Source of the DNA: Pirellulales bacterium
GTDB taxonomy: Bacteria; Planctomycetota; Planctomycetia; Pirellulales; Thermoguttaceae
Reading direction: 5' to 3'
DNA length: 39,363 bases
Assembly: GCA_013360685.1 (NCBI GenBank)
Contig: JABWBD010000018.1
Coordinates: 1-39,363 of the forward strand
A program made the position numbers and the translations under genes. Below are positions 7,450 to 15,416 of this stretch, piece after piece. Below the pieces are notes generated by a model that saw nothing but the letters and a program-made list of their open reading frames with translations, did not search any database and was not told where the DNA came from. Position 1 is the stretch's first letter, and the number at the start of each line of letters is the position of its first letter.

Positions 7450-9546
7450 CTACTCCTCTTCTTCCTCCAGCTTGGCCGCCTTGATGATTTCCTGCTGGAC
7501 ATTGCCGGGGACGGGGTCGTAATGGCTGAACTCCATCGAGTAGCTGCCCTGCCCGCCGGTAATGCTCGACAAGGCGCGGGCGTAGGTGGTCACTTCCGCC
7601 AACGGGACCTCGGCGGTGATCGTGGTCAGCCCGCCGCCGGCGGAATCCATCCCCAGCACGCGTCCGCGCCGGCCCGACATGTCGCTGTTGATGTCGCCCA
7701 CCTTGTCACTGGGCACCGTGATCTCCATCTTCACGATCGGCTCCAGCAGGGCGGGCTTGGCCTGCTGGAAGACATTGCGGAAGGCCATCGACGCCGCGGT
7801 TTTGAACGCCTGCTCCGAACTGTCCACCGGGTGGTGTTTGCCGAAGTGGACCTCGACGCAGACGTCCTGCACGCGGAAGCCGGCGATGACGCCGCGGTTG
7901 AGCCTCTCGAGGAACCCTTTCTCGACCGCCGGCATGAAATTCCCGGGGATCGTCCCGCCGACCACGGAGTCGATCCAGAGGAAATTGTCATCCGGGCGAT
8001 AGTGGGTGTCTTTGAGCGACGGGAAGCGGCTCTTGGTGGCCCATTCTTCCACGTTGACATTCTTGGGCAGCGGGTACATGCGGATGTGCACCTCGCCGAA
8101 CTGGCCCCGTCCGCCGGTCTGCTTCTTGTGGCGGTACATTCCTTCGGCGTTGGCCTGGATCGTCTCCCGATAGGGGATTTTCGGCTCCTTGGTGTCCACC
8201 TCCACCTTGTCGCGGCGTTTGAGCCTCTCCTGGATGATCTGGAGGTGGAGCTCGCTCATACCGGTGATCACCATTTCCTTGGTCTGGGCGTCGCGTTCCA
8301 CGCGGAAGGTCGGATCCTCCTGGGTGATTTTCTGGAGGGATCCGGACAACTTCGTCTCATCGCCGCGGCTCTTGGGCGTGGCCGCCAGGCCGACCATCGG
8401 CGTCGGGAACGGGATCTTGGGCATGGCCACTTCACCGATTGTGCTGCCGGTCTGCAACTCCTCGACCTTGGCGACGGCCACGATCCCACCCGGACCGACT
8501 TCGTCCACCGGCTCCATCTGGTCCGCCTGCACGTGCATCAACTGTGCGATTTTCACCCCCTTGCGCTCGCCGACCACGGGCACGGTGGAATCCTTTTTCA
8601 GCGTGCCCGAGTAGACCCGGATAAAGTTGAGCTTCTGGACGAACGGGTCGACGCGGGTTTTGAAGATCTGTGCGACCAGCGGCCCGTTCGGGTCCGCCTT
8701 GAGCTCGACTTCCTCGCCGTCGGGCTTCTTTGCGGTCCGTTTCACCTTGTCGGGCGGCAGGGAGCAGAGGGCCAGGGCGTCGAGCAACTCGTTGAGGCCC
8801 ACGCCGGTTTTGCCCGACACGCACACGATCGGAATCAGCCCGCCCTCGGCAATCGCCTGGACGATCAGCCGCGAGATCTCCTCGTCGGTCGGGGGAGTGC
8901 CTTCCAGGTAGCGGTTCATCACCTCCTCGTCGGCCATGACGATCGACTCGATGAGCGATTCGCTGATCTCGGCCGGGTCGACCAGGGCGCCCTCCGTGTC
9001 GCCGGAAACCTTGAGCGTGCTGGCGACGCCGCGGAAATCGCTTCCCTGTCCCAGCGGGACGTTCAACAGCACGCACTCCGAGCCGAAGACCTCCTGGATG
9101 CTGTCGACCAGGCCGGGGAAGTCGATGTTGTCGGAATCCATCTTGGTGACGACGATCATCCGGCCGACGCCCGCCTTCTGCGCTTCGGCGAAGACGCGGC
9201 GGGTGTTGACTTCGATGCCCGACTGCGCGTTGACGGCGATCGCCGCCATGTCCACTCCGCGGAGCGCGCCGATCGTCTGGCCGATGAAATCGGCGTATCC
9301 CGGCGTGTCGATCACGTGGAAGTGCTTGCCGGCGTGGTCGAAATGGACCACGCTGGCTTCGATCGTGTAGCGATGGCTCTTCTCCTCCTCGTCGAAATCG
9401 CAGATGCTCGTGCCGTCGTCCACGCTTGCCTGGCGACTTACCTTGCCCGTGGCGATCAGCATCTTGTCCACCAACGTGGTCTTGCCGCTGCCGCCGTGGC
9501 CACAGAACGCAATATTGCGGATTTCTTGAACCTGGTACTTCGCCAT
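7450..9546 (-). CDS. EF-G paralogue, FusA2-type translational GTPase
   Basis: 698 residues with the five-domain EF-G layout. G1 is GHGGSGKT (residues 16-23), G3 is DTPGYADF (80-87), and G4 is TKMD (134-137). Three points separate it from housekeeping EF-G: switch I has no RGITI motif (KSHRYTI, keeping a Thr at 61); the G3 His needed for ribosome-stimulated GTP hydrolysis is Tyr84; and G4 has Thr for Asn. The same DTPGY pattern occurs in actinobacterial FusA2, whose M. smegmatis member is reported to bind GTP without ribosome-dependent GTPase activity. Domain IV and V motifs follow (KKQTGGRGQFGEVHI, SDMSGRRGRVLGMD), and the tail is acidic (LEEEEE). AAAGGAA lies seven bases before the ATG. It follows hisA by 30 bases and is probably co-transcribed. 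Its role is unknown; it should not be assumed to be the main EF-G. Confidence 0.85.
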   Translation of the reverse strand: MAKYQVQEIRNIAFCGHGGSGKTTLVDKMLIATGKVSRQASVDDGTSICDFDEEEKSHRYTIEASVVHFDHAGKHFHVIDTPGYADFIGQTIGALRGVDMAAIAVNAQSGIEVNTRRVFAEAQKAGVGRMIVVTKMDSDNIDFPGLVDSIQEVFGSECVLLNVPLGQGSDFRGVASTLKVSGDTEGALVDPAEISESLIESIVMADEEVMNRYLEGTPPTDEEISRLIVQAIAEGGLIPIVCVSGKTGVGLNELLDALALCSLPPDKVKRTAKKPDGEEVELKADPNGPLVAQIFKTRVDPFVQKLNFIRVYSGTLKKDSTVPVVGERKGVKIAQLMHVQADQMEPVDEVGPGGIVAVAKVEELQTGSTIGEVAMPKIPFPTPMVGLAATPKSRGDETKLSGSLQKITQEDPTFRVERDAQTKEMVITGMSELHLQIIQERLKRRDKVEVDTKEPKIPYRETIQANAEGMYRHKKQTGGRGQFGEVHIRMYPLPKNVNVEEWATKSRFPSLKDTHYRPDDNFLWIDSVVGGTIPGNFMPAVEKGFLERLNRGVIAGFRVQDVCVEVHFGKHHPVDSSEQAFKTAASMAFRNVFQQAKPALLEPIVKMEITVPSDKVGDINSDMSGRRGRVLGMDSAGGGLTTITAEVPLAEVTTYARALSSITGGQGSYSMEFSHYDPVPGNVQQEIIKAAKLEEEEE

Positions 9547-9576
9547 GGGTAGTTCCTTTTGACCGTTGTCTGCTGT

Positions 9577-10296
9577 TTATCCGAGCCGTGACGCTTCGAG
9601 AGCGTCGGGCAGTGTCAAGGTACCTTCGTAAAGGGCGCGGCCGATGATGCAGCCCGCCATCCGCGCGGCTGCCAGGCGCGCCACGTCCTCTTTGACCGTC
9701 ACCCCTCCGGATGCGACGACCGGCAGATCAATGGCCGCCTGCATCGCCGCCATCGCCGCCACGTTGGGGCCCGCCATCATTCCATCCGTCGCGATGTCGG
9801 TGTATACGATGGCCGCGATTGGCTCGCGGGCAAACCGCCGTGCCAGGTCGATTGCCGCCACATCGCTGGTCTGAAGCCAGCCGTCCGTGGCCACCCGGCC
9901 ATCCTTCGCGTCGATCCCAAGCACCAGTCTGCCCGGAAACAGCCGGCACATCCGACCGAACCACTCCGGCTGTTTGATCGCCAGCGTGCCCACCACCAAT
10001 CGGGCGACCCCCAAATCGAGCAACTGGCGGATCGTTTCTTCGCTGCGGACGCCCCCCCCGAATTCACAGGGGACGCGGACCGCTTCGAGGATCGCTTGAA
10101 CCGCTCTCAGGTTTCCGGGCGTGCCTTGCCGGGCACCGTCGAGATCGACCAGATGGAGATATTCCGCACCCAAGCCGACCCAGTGGCTCGCCATGGCGGC
10201 CGGATCGTCGCCAAACACCGTCTCGCGAGCGTAGTCCCCCTGTTGGAGGCGAACGCACTTCCCACCGCGGAGATCGATTGCAGGCCAGATCTGCAC
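9577..10296 (-). CDS. hisA: ProFAR isomerase (HisA)
   Basis: 239 residues, the usual length. It isomerises the aminoaldose ProFAR to the aminoketose PRFAR in histidine biosynthesis, just before the HisHF glutaminase-synthase. The (beta-alpha)8 barrel shows both catalytic aspartates: the first in WPAIDLRGGKCVRL and the second in YTDIATDGMMAGPN. Phosphate-binding loops read CEFGGGVRS and PVVASGGV. It starts with GTG preceded by GGAG. In many bacteria hisH and hisA are adjacent; here a ParDE pair and about 700 bases of repeat-rich DNA lie between them. Confidence 0.95.
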   Translation of the reverse strand: MQIWPAIDLRGGKCVRLQQGDYARETVFGDDPAAMASHWVGLGAEYLHLVDLDGARQGTPGNLRAVQAILEAVRVPCEFGGGVRSEETIRQLLDLGVARLVVGTLAIKQPEWFGRMCRLFPGRLVLGIDAKDGRVATDGWLQTSDVAAIDLARRFAREPIAAIVYTDIATDGMMAGPNVAAMAAMQAAIDLPVVASGGVTVKEDVARLAAARMAGCIIGRALYEGTLTLPDALEASRLG

Positions 10297-10500
10297 CTGA
10301 GCACCACTCCTGCCAGCCGCCGGACTCTAGCGACAAAACGGGTAATATGACACAGAAACGGACGACTTGCAAGCCGCTTGCGAGGGGCGTTTGCTTTGGC
10401 AGAAGCGGCAGGGGAGGCGTGGTGGAGTAAGCAACACTTGGTGAGCCCAGCCGCGAGGCCGCGGGGGCTGTAGGCGGCAACGCAGCCTGTCTTGCCTGGA

Positions 10501-10890
10501 TTATTCACGACCCCAGTCAGCGGACTGGCGGCGATAGACATCGGGAACCTGTTGCGGTAGATCCATCCGCTCGTGGAGGACGCGTCCAATCTCGACCAAT
10601 CCGTCCTCTCGCGTTCGATAGAGCAGGAAGTGCCGCGGGCGACGGACATGCCCGACGTCGGCCGCCACGCGCATTCGGCTGTGAGAAAGATGATAGGTCC
10701 GCGCACTGGCCGCGATCTCCGAACGAGTGTGGCTGCCAGGCCGTTGCGGATCATCGGCCACGTCGAGAATCCCCTGGACCAAGAGGGCCTCGTAGCGCAA
10801 TCGGCCCTGCACGCCGAAGCGGCCCTCACTCCATGCCAGAATCGACTCCATATCGCGCTCGGCAGCCGGCGAGATAACGTAGCGCGCCAT
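10501..10890 (-). CDS. ParE/RelE-superfamily toxin
   Basis: 129 residues. It begins with the family pattern ARYVISPAAERDMESILAWS, followed by a central Arg-rich part (RTYHLSHSRMRVA) and the C-terminal HFLLYRTREDGLVEIGRVLHERMDL, which is the ParE beta-strand and helix signature (hxYR...I.hhRVLH.RMD). ParE toxins act on DNA gyrase; RelE relatives cleave mRNA. The closeness of the RVLHERMD ending to ParE and the ParD-like partner favour gyrase, but that is inference. It starts four bases after the antitoxin stop, so the two form one operon. The protein runs about 20 residues past the usual ParE end. Confidence 0.88.
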   Translation of the reverse strand: MARYVISPAAERDMESILAWSEGRFGVQGRLRYEALLVQGILDVADDPQRPGSHTRSEIAASARTYHLSHSRMRVAADVGHVRRPRHFLLYRTREDGLVEIGRVLHERMDLPQQVPDVYRRQSADWGRE

Positions 10891-10894
10891 GGAA

Positions 10895-11197
10895 TCACTC
10901 GTCGGCCCTGCGTTTTTGGATTTGCTGGGCGGCGCGATGGCCCATTTGACCGATGAACTGCCTCAACTCCTGCTCGCCATTGATCAGCGTGCCTTCGCCC
11001 TGGTCCAACTCCCGGAAACCCTCGGCCGCCAGGCTGCGGAGCAGTGCCAGCTTTTCCTCGGTTTCGCGCGACTGCTGCTCCAACAGACGCAGCCCGGCCC
11101 GAAAGACCTCGCTCGCATTCTTAAATTGCCCGGAGCTCACGAGGCCCTCGACCAACTGGTCATAATGGTCCGTCAAGTTGATATTCCGCGTTGGCAT
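10895..11197 (-). CDS. ParD-like antitoxin
   Basis: 100 residues. The N-terminus (TRNINLTDHYDQLVEGLVSS then GQFKNASEVFRAGLRLLE) is the ribbon-helix-helix DNA-binding domain of ParD/CopG antitoxins; the polar helical tail should wrap the toxin. I chose the ATG at 11197 because a GGGGGA ribosome-binding site lies just upstream and family similarity begins there; the frame remains open to 11272. Such antitoxins repress their own promoter, which should lie in 11198-11330. The perfect palindrome at 11332-11393 lies further upstream than a typical operator. Confidence 0.88.
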   Translation of the reverse strand: MPTRNINLTDHYDQLVEGLVSSGQFKNASEVFRAGLRLLEQQSRETEEKLALLRSLAAEGFRELDQGEGTLINGEQELRQFIGQMGHRAAQQIQKRRADE

Positions 11198-11331
11198 GCT
11201 TCCCCCTACGCTGCGGGATTCTTCGATGCAGCATCCCTCAGTATACAGGATTGGCAAAATTTGACAATTCACTAATTGGACAGCGCCACTTTGGGGCGTG
11301 GTTCAGATTTGAGCATCGGTGGGTTACAGAA

Positions 11332-11393
11332 GTAGGTCCCGCTTGCCGAGCGGGACCTGTGGTGCAAGGTCCCGCTCGGCAAGCGGGACCTAC
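11332..11393. repeat. Perfect 27-bp palindrome with extended outer arms
   Basis: The arms at 11332-11358 and 11367-11393 are exact reverse complements, built on GTAGGTCCCGCTTGCCGAGC, with an eight-base loop (GTGGTGCA). Outside them the similarity resumes: GGGCGTGGTTCAGAT on the left (from about 11294) faces the reverse complement of GGGCGCGGCTCAGAT on the right (to about 11425). The whole element is therefore about 130 bases. It has the look of a dispersed planctomycete palindromic repeat. The central hairpin would be very stable in RNA of either strand. Confidence 0.8.
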
Positions 11394-11549
11394 CAATTGT
11401 CACCCGCATCTGAGCCGCGCCCACTTTGGTGGTTCTGATGTGCCGTAACTGCTGACATCGAGACGACTTAGGGCACCTCCGAGCTTGCTCGGTGGAGCCC
11501 GTGATTCTGCACTAGCTGCGTCCGATCAAGCGGTCCTCCGCTTCCTTGC

Positions 11550-11590
11550 CTTCCGCCGCCCCCGCCGCTTCGCGGCGGGGGCGGCGGAAG
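11550..11590. repeat. 19-bp GC-only-core hairpin with TTC loop
   Basis: CTTCCGCCGCCCCCGCCGC at 11550-11568 is exactly complementary to 11572-11590, with only TTC between. It is too GC-rich, and lacks a T-run on either side, to be called a standard intrinsic terminator, although it could halt transcription leaving hisH on the minus strand, whose stop is about 120 bases upstream in that direction. Confidence 0.75.
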
Positions 11591-11707
11591 TGATTGCCGT
11601 TTTGTGTGTTACATCGCTTCTGCCATACGAAGTGGCGCTGTCCAACTAATTGGCGGGTAACGCGCCGTCTTGCTAGAGGACGACCCGGAATCCGCAGAAT
11701 GGCAGAC

Positions 11708-12316
11708 TCAGTCCAGTTCCGCGAAGTTCTTCAGCATCTTCAATCCGTCCGATTGGCTCTTTTCCGGGTGGAACTGGCAGGCCACTACGTTATCGCGCCA
11801 AATGGTCGAGCAGAACGTCACCCCGTACTCCGTTTCCGTGGCAACGATGCTAGCATCACGGGGAACAACGTAATACGAGTGAACGAAATAGGCATAAGTC
11901 TGGTCTGCCAGATCGGCCAAGAGTGGTGGGCGGCGACGGATCGCCAATTGGTTCCAACCCATATGAGGAACGGAGAACGTGGAGGGAAGGTCGAACTTGA
12001 CCACCTCACCAGCGAGCACGCCCAGGCCACGGTGCGTTCCGTTCTCGGAGCTCGTTTCAAAGAGCAGTTGCAGTCCCAAGCAGATGCCAAGAAAGGGCCT
12101 GCCCGCATCGATCACTTCCAAGATGGGTTCGACCAATTCCAGACGATGGAGCTCCCCGATCGCGTCCTCAAAAGCCCCCACTCCGGGCAGGACCAGCTTC
12201 GTCGCCCTGCGAACCGCGGCCGGATCGCTGGTGATGGTCGCCGCATGGCCAGCCTTCTCAAATGCCTTCTGGACGCTGCGGAGATTGCCCATTCCGTAGT
12301 CGACGATCGTGATCAT
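11708..12316 (-). CDS. hisH: Imidazole glycerol phosphate synthase, glutaminase subunit
   Basis: 202 residues, the usual length. HisH hydrolyses glutamine and channels ammonia to HisF, which makes imidazole-glycerol phosphate and AICAR. The class I glutaminase triad is visible: the nucleophile Cys in [13 protein letters not shown] and the His/Glu pair in [12 protein letters not shown]. The N-terminus reads [14 protein letters not shown] and the oxyanion strand [15 protein letters not shown] chose the ATG at 12316; an upstream open frame to 12448 has no family similarity. hisF is not in the window. Confidence 0.95.
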   Translation of the reverse strand: MITIVDYGMGNLRSVQKAFEKAGHAATITSDPAAVRRATKLVLPGVGAFEDAIGELHRLELVEPILEVIDAGRPFLGICLGLQLLFETSSENGTHRGLGVLAGEVVKFDLPSTFSVPHMGWNQLAIRRRPPLLADLADQTYAYFVHSYYVVPRDASIVATETEYGVTFCSTIWRDNVVACQFHPEKSQSDGLKMLKNFAELD

Positions 12317-12621
12317 GGCGGGGTGTTGGGGCGTTGGGGTGATGGGGCGTTGCTCCGTTCCGCATCGGTACGGCTGGCCCAATTGGGAAGTATCCTTTTG
12401 CCGGGATACATCGGCAAGAGACCCTGTTCGCTCCGCGCAGACCAGCATCCATCAGACGGTCGACCGAGGTAACAGCGGGACGGCTGGTCCGGGTCTTCCG
12501 TTTCTAAAATGTCAGACGGCCTTCCCGGGCCGTCGAAATGGCGGGGAACAGACGGCCTAGAAAGGTCGTCCTACAGAAGACGCCGAGGCGAGGACCCCCG
12601 AACGGAAGAGCCGCTGGTCGG
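12317..12621. other. Intergenic region with tandem hairpins
   Basis: The gap between the OmpA-type lipoprotein gene and hisH (both minus). It holds two similar hairpins at 12515-12534 and 12551-12570 and a smaller GTATCC/GGATAC hairpin near 12393-12412. A GTTGGGG-rich stretch immediately precedes hisH. No protein-like frame was recognised. Confidence 0.5.
12515..12570. repeat. Pair of GACGGCC hairpins
   Basis: GACGGCC (12515-12521) pairs with GGCCGTC (12528-12534). Then GACGGCC (12551-12557) pairs with GGTCGTC (12564-12570), allowing one wobble, and is followed by CTACAG. The two units share arm sequence, so this looks like a duplicated short palindromic repeat just downstream of the lipoprotein gene. 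Confidence 0.6.
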
Positions 12622-13446
12622 CTAGCGGGCGACCTGGTCGGGGTAAACGACCAGTTCGACCCGGCGATTGCGTTGCCGACCTTCGAGAGTGGCGTTTGAA
12701 ACGACCGGGTGGTTGCCGCCGTGCCCGACAACGAACAACTGCTTCGCCGGGACGCGGGCCTGGCTGACGAGCACCTCGTAGACCGCCATGGCCTGGGCGA
12801 TGGAGAACTGGTGCCCGCCGGGAGTGGCCGTGGCTGTGTTGGGATCGCTCTCGATATGCCCCTCCACTCCGATGATCCGGTCGGGATACAAACGGAGCAC
12901 TTCGGCGGCAGCCTGGCTCGCCAAATTGGGGGCATCGGGCCGCAGCCGAACCGTACCCGGTTCAAAAAGGCTGCTCGCGGCTAATTCGACGCGAATCACA
13001 TCTCCGTCGCGGCGGACCTGAGTACCGGGAAGGTTGGGTGCTGGTAACGTCTGCAGCGAGCTGTTGTTCGGGTTGATGGAAACCCCTCCGCGCCGCTTCA
13101 TCGAGGCGGTCAGGGCCTGGGCCTTTTGGTCCGTCGCCGTTTTTTCGTCCTGGACACGGGCCAACTGGGAGGTCACCCCACCGAGTTGCTCCCGCACGAA
13201 CGTCAACTGGTCCTCCAAGACCTTGTTTTGCTGGCGTACCTGGGCCAGCAAACGTTCCAGTTCCTGGTTGTCGCGGTCCAGCGAACTGGCGCGGGCCTGC
13301 AACTGCTCGGCCTGGCGCGCCACGGCCGCCTGCTGTTGCTGGAGCCCCTCCAGTTGGCCCTTCATCACCATCGAATTGTTGGAACAGCCCGCCAGGACGG
13401 TCAGCCCGAGGGCAAACGACCATGCTGTCCATGCGATTCGCCGCAC
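12622..13446 (-). CDS. OmpA-family lipoprotein with coiled coil
   Basis: 274 residues. The N-terminus is a lipoprotein signal with the lipobox LAGC (LGLTVLAGCSNNS). Next comes a Gln-rich coiled coil of about 90 residues (GLQQQQAAVARQAEQLQARA and onward) and a linker. The C-terminal OmpA-like domain carries the pattern for binding peptidoglycan (GVEGHIESDP, then GRQRNRRVELVVYPD with the conserved NRRVE arginines). It should be anchored by lipid and bridge to peptidoglycan, like Pal or a coiled-coil envelope spacer. It lies 171 bases after the prepilin peptidase gene. Confidence 0.88.
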   Translation of the reverse strand: MRRIAWTAWSFALGLTVLAGCSNNSMVMKGQLEGLQQQQAAVARQAEQLQARASSLDRDNQELERLLAQVRQQNKVLEDQLTFVREQLGGVTSQLARVQDEKTATDQKAQALTASMKRRGGVSINPNNSSLQTLPAPNLPGTQVRRDGDVIRVELAASSLFEPGTVRLRPDAPNLASQAAAEVLRLYPDRIIGVEGHIESDPNTATATPGGHQFSIAQAMAVYEVLVSQARVPAKQLFVVGHGGNHPVVSNATLEGRQRNRRVELVVYPDQVAR

Positions 13447-13617
13447 GGCGTTCTTCTCCTGACGAGAGCGGTGAGACGGAAAATCTCGATCGGGCCGAAA
13501 ACAAGCGGCGGATCATAGCAAGCGATCCGGGGGGTGGCAAGGGCGAAAACCAGGGTCCAGCGGTTTAGCCTCTTGCTTAACCTTAACCGAACTTCCTGAC
13601 CCCTGAACCCTCTTCCC

Positions 13618-14877
13618 CTATCGAAATGCGGCCATCAGGAGCCGCATCATGCCGAGCAGGACCGCCATCATTGCCATACAGATCACGATCACCAGCGGAA
13701 CAAGCCATCCGAGAAAGAAGAGCCCGACCGCCCACCCCCATACAGCAGCCCAGTCAACGATCAAGAAGACGGCGGCCAGGCAAAGGAATGGTCCGTAGGG
13801 AATCTCGTTTTCCCGGTGGAGAATAAGGGTGATCAGCCCCACGAGAAGCCCCGCAAACGGGGCGAGAAAGAAGATGATCAGGCACGACTGCCATCCCAGG
13901 AAGCTGCCGAGCATCGCCATCAGCGTCACGTCGCCGAAGCCCATGGCCTCGCGGCCGAGCACCGCGGTACCGATCACGCGGACCAGCCAGATCAAGAGCC
14001 CTCCGGCAGCCATCCCCACCAGTCCGCTGAGCAGCCCTTCCCACCAGTCGTTTCCCAAGAACCAGACGGCGCCGATCCCCGCGGAACCGATCAGGCCCAT
14101 CGCCAGAACACGCACCGTGGACGGATCGCGGCGGAGTCGCGCCAGGCTCAAGGCAAGCGCTCGCCGCCAGCCGTGGCGGGAATACCAGGTGCGGTGCATC
14201 AGGCCCACACACCAAAGCCACCAACATCCCAATCCGAGGACCAAGGAACGGCCTTGCGGCCAGCCTTCCAATGCCTGCGGCCAAGGGTGCGGGGAGGTCA
14301 GCCGCAAGAACTCGACGTCCACGGGGGCGACCGGCGGGATCGCCGCCGTCGGCAACAGCGACCACGGGAAAACCGCGGCGATGGCCAACCCCAGCCAGGC
14401 GCCGGGTACGGTGATCGTGTCGGGAATGATCTTCTCATCCGCATCGATCAGGCTGGCGACGAGCATCAGCGACATCAAGAGCACGTGCGAAACGTACTGC
14501 ACATGAAGGATGACCAACACCGACTGCCCCACGGGCGGAACCACGGCTGGCCCGAGAAGCCCCCACTCGACGATTTCCCACCAGTAAAGCCAGGCTACCG
14601 CGAGTCCGACCAGCAGCTCCACGACCATCGGACGAATCCAGAATCCCCGGCCGTGAAGCTCCGACTCGCGTCTCCGCCCAGGCCAGCCGAAAATGGGAAT
14701 CCGGTCCAGCCATCGCCTCCGCGGCCACCCGGCAGCGGGCGCGGACCAGGGACTGATCGATCGCGGGCTCCATGCCAGGCGGTAGGCGCCGAGGTTGACG
14801 ATGCTGCCCAGGCACGCGCCAAGGAAAAACAACCCGACCAGCCGGAGTTCCAGGGGCACATGGAGGATTGCGTTCAC
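13618..14877 (-). CDS. Prepilin peptidase (A24 family), cysteine-less variant
   Basis: 419 residues from the GTG at 14877, which overlaps the aroK stop (GTGA). A24 peptidases are membrane aspartic proteases that trim type IV pilin or pseudopilin leaders. Both catalytic Asp are present: LIDADEKIIPDTIT and the GxGD motif MGFGDVTLMAMLGSFLG. About eight hydrophobic segments are visible. Oddities: the N-terminal cytoplasmic loop normally holds two CxxC pairs binding zinc, yet here the corresponding segment (SAPAAGWPRRRWLDRIPIFGW, residues 45-65) keeps the DxIPxxxW core without cysteines. There is also a large insert of about 100 residues between the two Asp segments, so the protein is much longer than the usual 250-290. 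The N-methylation domain may therefore be non-functional. The frame remains open far upstream across aroK, but only this part is real. Confidence 0.88.
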   Translation of the reverse strand: MNAILHVPLELRLVGLFFLGACLGSIVNLGAYRLAWSPRSISPWSAPAAGWPRRRWLDRIPIFGWPGRRRESELHGRGFWIRPMVVELLVGLAVAWLYWWEIVEWGLLGPAVVPPVGQSVLVILHVQYVSHVLLMSLMLVASLIDADEKIIPDTITVPGAWLGLAIAAVFPWSLLPTAAIPPVAPVDVEFLRLTSPHPWPQALEGWPQGRSLVLGLGCWWLWCVGLMHRTWYSRHGWRRALALSLARLRRDPSTVRVLAMGLIGSAGIGAVWFLGNDWWEGLLSGLVGMAAGGLLIWLVRVIGTAVLGREAMGFGDVTLMAMLGSFLGWQSCLIIFFLAPFAGLLVGLITLILHRENEIPYGPFLCLAAVFLIVDWAAVWGWAVGLFFLGWLVPLVIVICMAMMAVLLGMMRLLMAAFR

Positions 14878-15413
14878 GCCAGTTCCCCAGCGCCGGGCTT
14901 GGTGCGGAGTCGATCGAGAATCGCGTCGGCGAGTTCTTCGGGGCTTTTGAGGTCGGTATCGAGTTCGAAATCGGCGGTTTCGCGATAGATCGCCTCGCGC
15001 CGCGCGAGCAGATCGACGATTTCCGCCAGACCGCCCTGGCTCGTCAGGTTGGGCCGGCGGCCGGCGGTGGTGTCGTCGCCGGTCATTCGCGCCTGGATGG
15101 TCTCGGGGCTCGCCTTCAGCCAGACGACGGTCCCGGCTTCGCGCATCGCGCGGCGGTTCTCCGCTCGCAATACCGCGCCGCCTCCGGCGGCCAGCACGAG
15201 CCGCTCGCTTCGGCAGAGCTCGGCGGTCACCTGGGCTTCCAGATCCCGGAAGGCCGGTTCGCCGTCCTCGGCAAAGATCCGTGCGATCGACTTGCCGGCG
15301 CGGCGCTCGATCTGGACGTCGGCGTCGATCCAGTCCCAGCCCAGCCGCTGGGCAAGAAGGCTGGCAAGCGTGGTCTTGCCGGTCGCGCGGTAGCCGATCA
15401 GTGTCAGGGTCAT
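14874..15413 (-). CDS. aroK: Shikimate kinase
   Basis: 179 residues, the usual length. It phosphorylates shikimate at the 3-hydroxyl with ATP. The P-loop reads LIGYRATGKTTLASLLA (Gly-rich with Lys-Thr). The shikimate-binding Asp is in DWIDADVQIE; the Arg of FRDLEAQV and the Gly-rich LAAGGGAVLR are conserved, and the lid contains AGRRPNL. It begins three bases after the aroDE stop and overlaps the prepilin peptidase start by four bases, so the three are one operon. This puts two shikimate steps side by side. Confidence 0.95.
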   Translation of the reverse strand: MTLTLIGYRATGKTTLASLLAQRLGWDWIDADVQIERRAGKSIARIFAEDGEPAFRDLEAQVTAELCRSERLVLAAGGGAVLRAENRRAMREAGTVVWLKASPETIQARMTGDDTTAGRRPNLTSQGGLAEIVDLLARREAIYRETADFELDTDLKSPEELADAILDRLRTKPGAGELA

Positions 15414-15416
15414 TGC

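Larger units (their letters stand above)
11198..11707. other. Repeat-rich gap between parD and hisH
   Basis: No gene is supported. The region contains a 27-bp perfect palindrome (11332-11393) with weaker outer arms and a very GC-rich hairpin (11550-11590), each described separately. On its right edge it carries the transcript end of hisH, and on its left the parDE promoter, for which no convincing -35/-10 pair is visible. The two palindromes together look like repeated intergenic elements that accumulated at the toxin-antitoxin insertion site. Confidence 0.55.

Noticed and set aside
7438..9552. 704-codon plus-strand frame opposite the EF-G paralogue
   Set aside because: Shadow of the EF-G codon pattern (His/Asp/Val-rich); no motifs.
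11332..11393. Palindrome considered as the ParD operator
   Set aside because: It lies 135 bases before parD and resembles a dispersed intergenic repeat; not excluded but unsupported.
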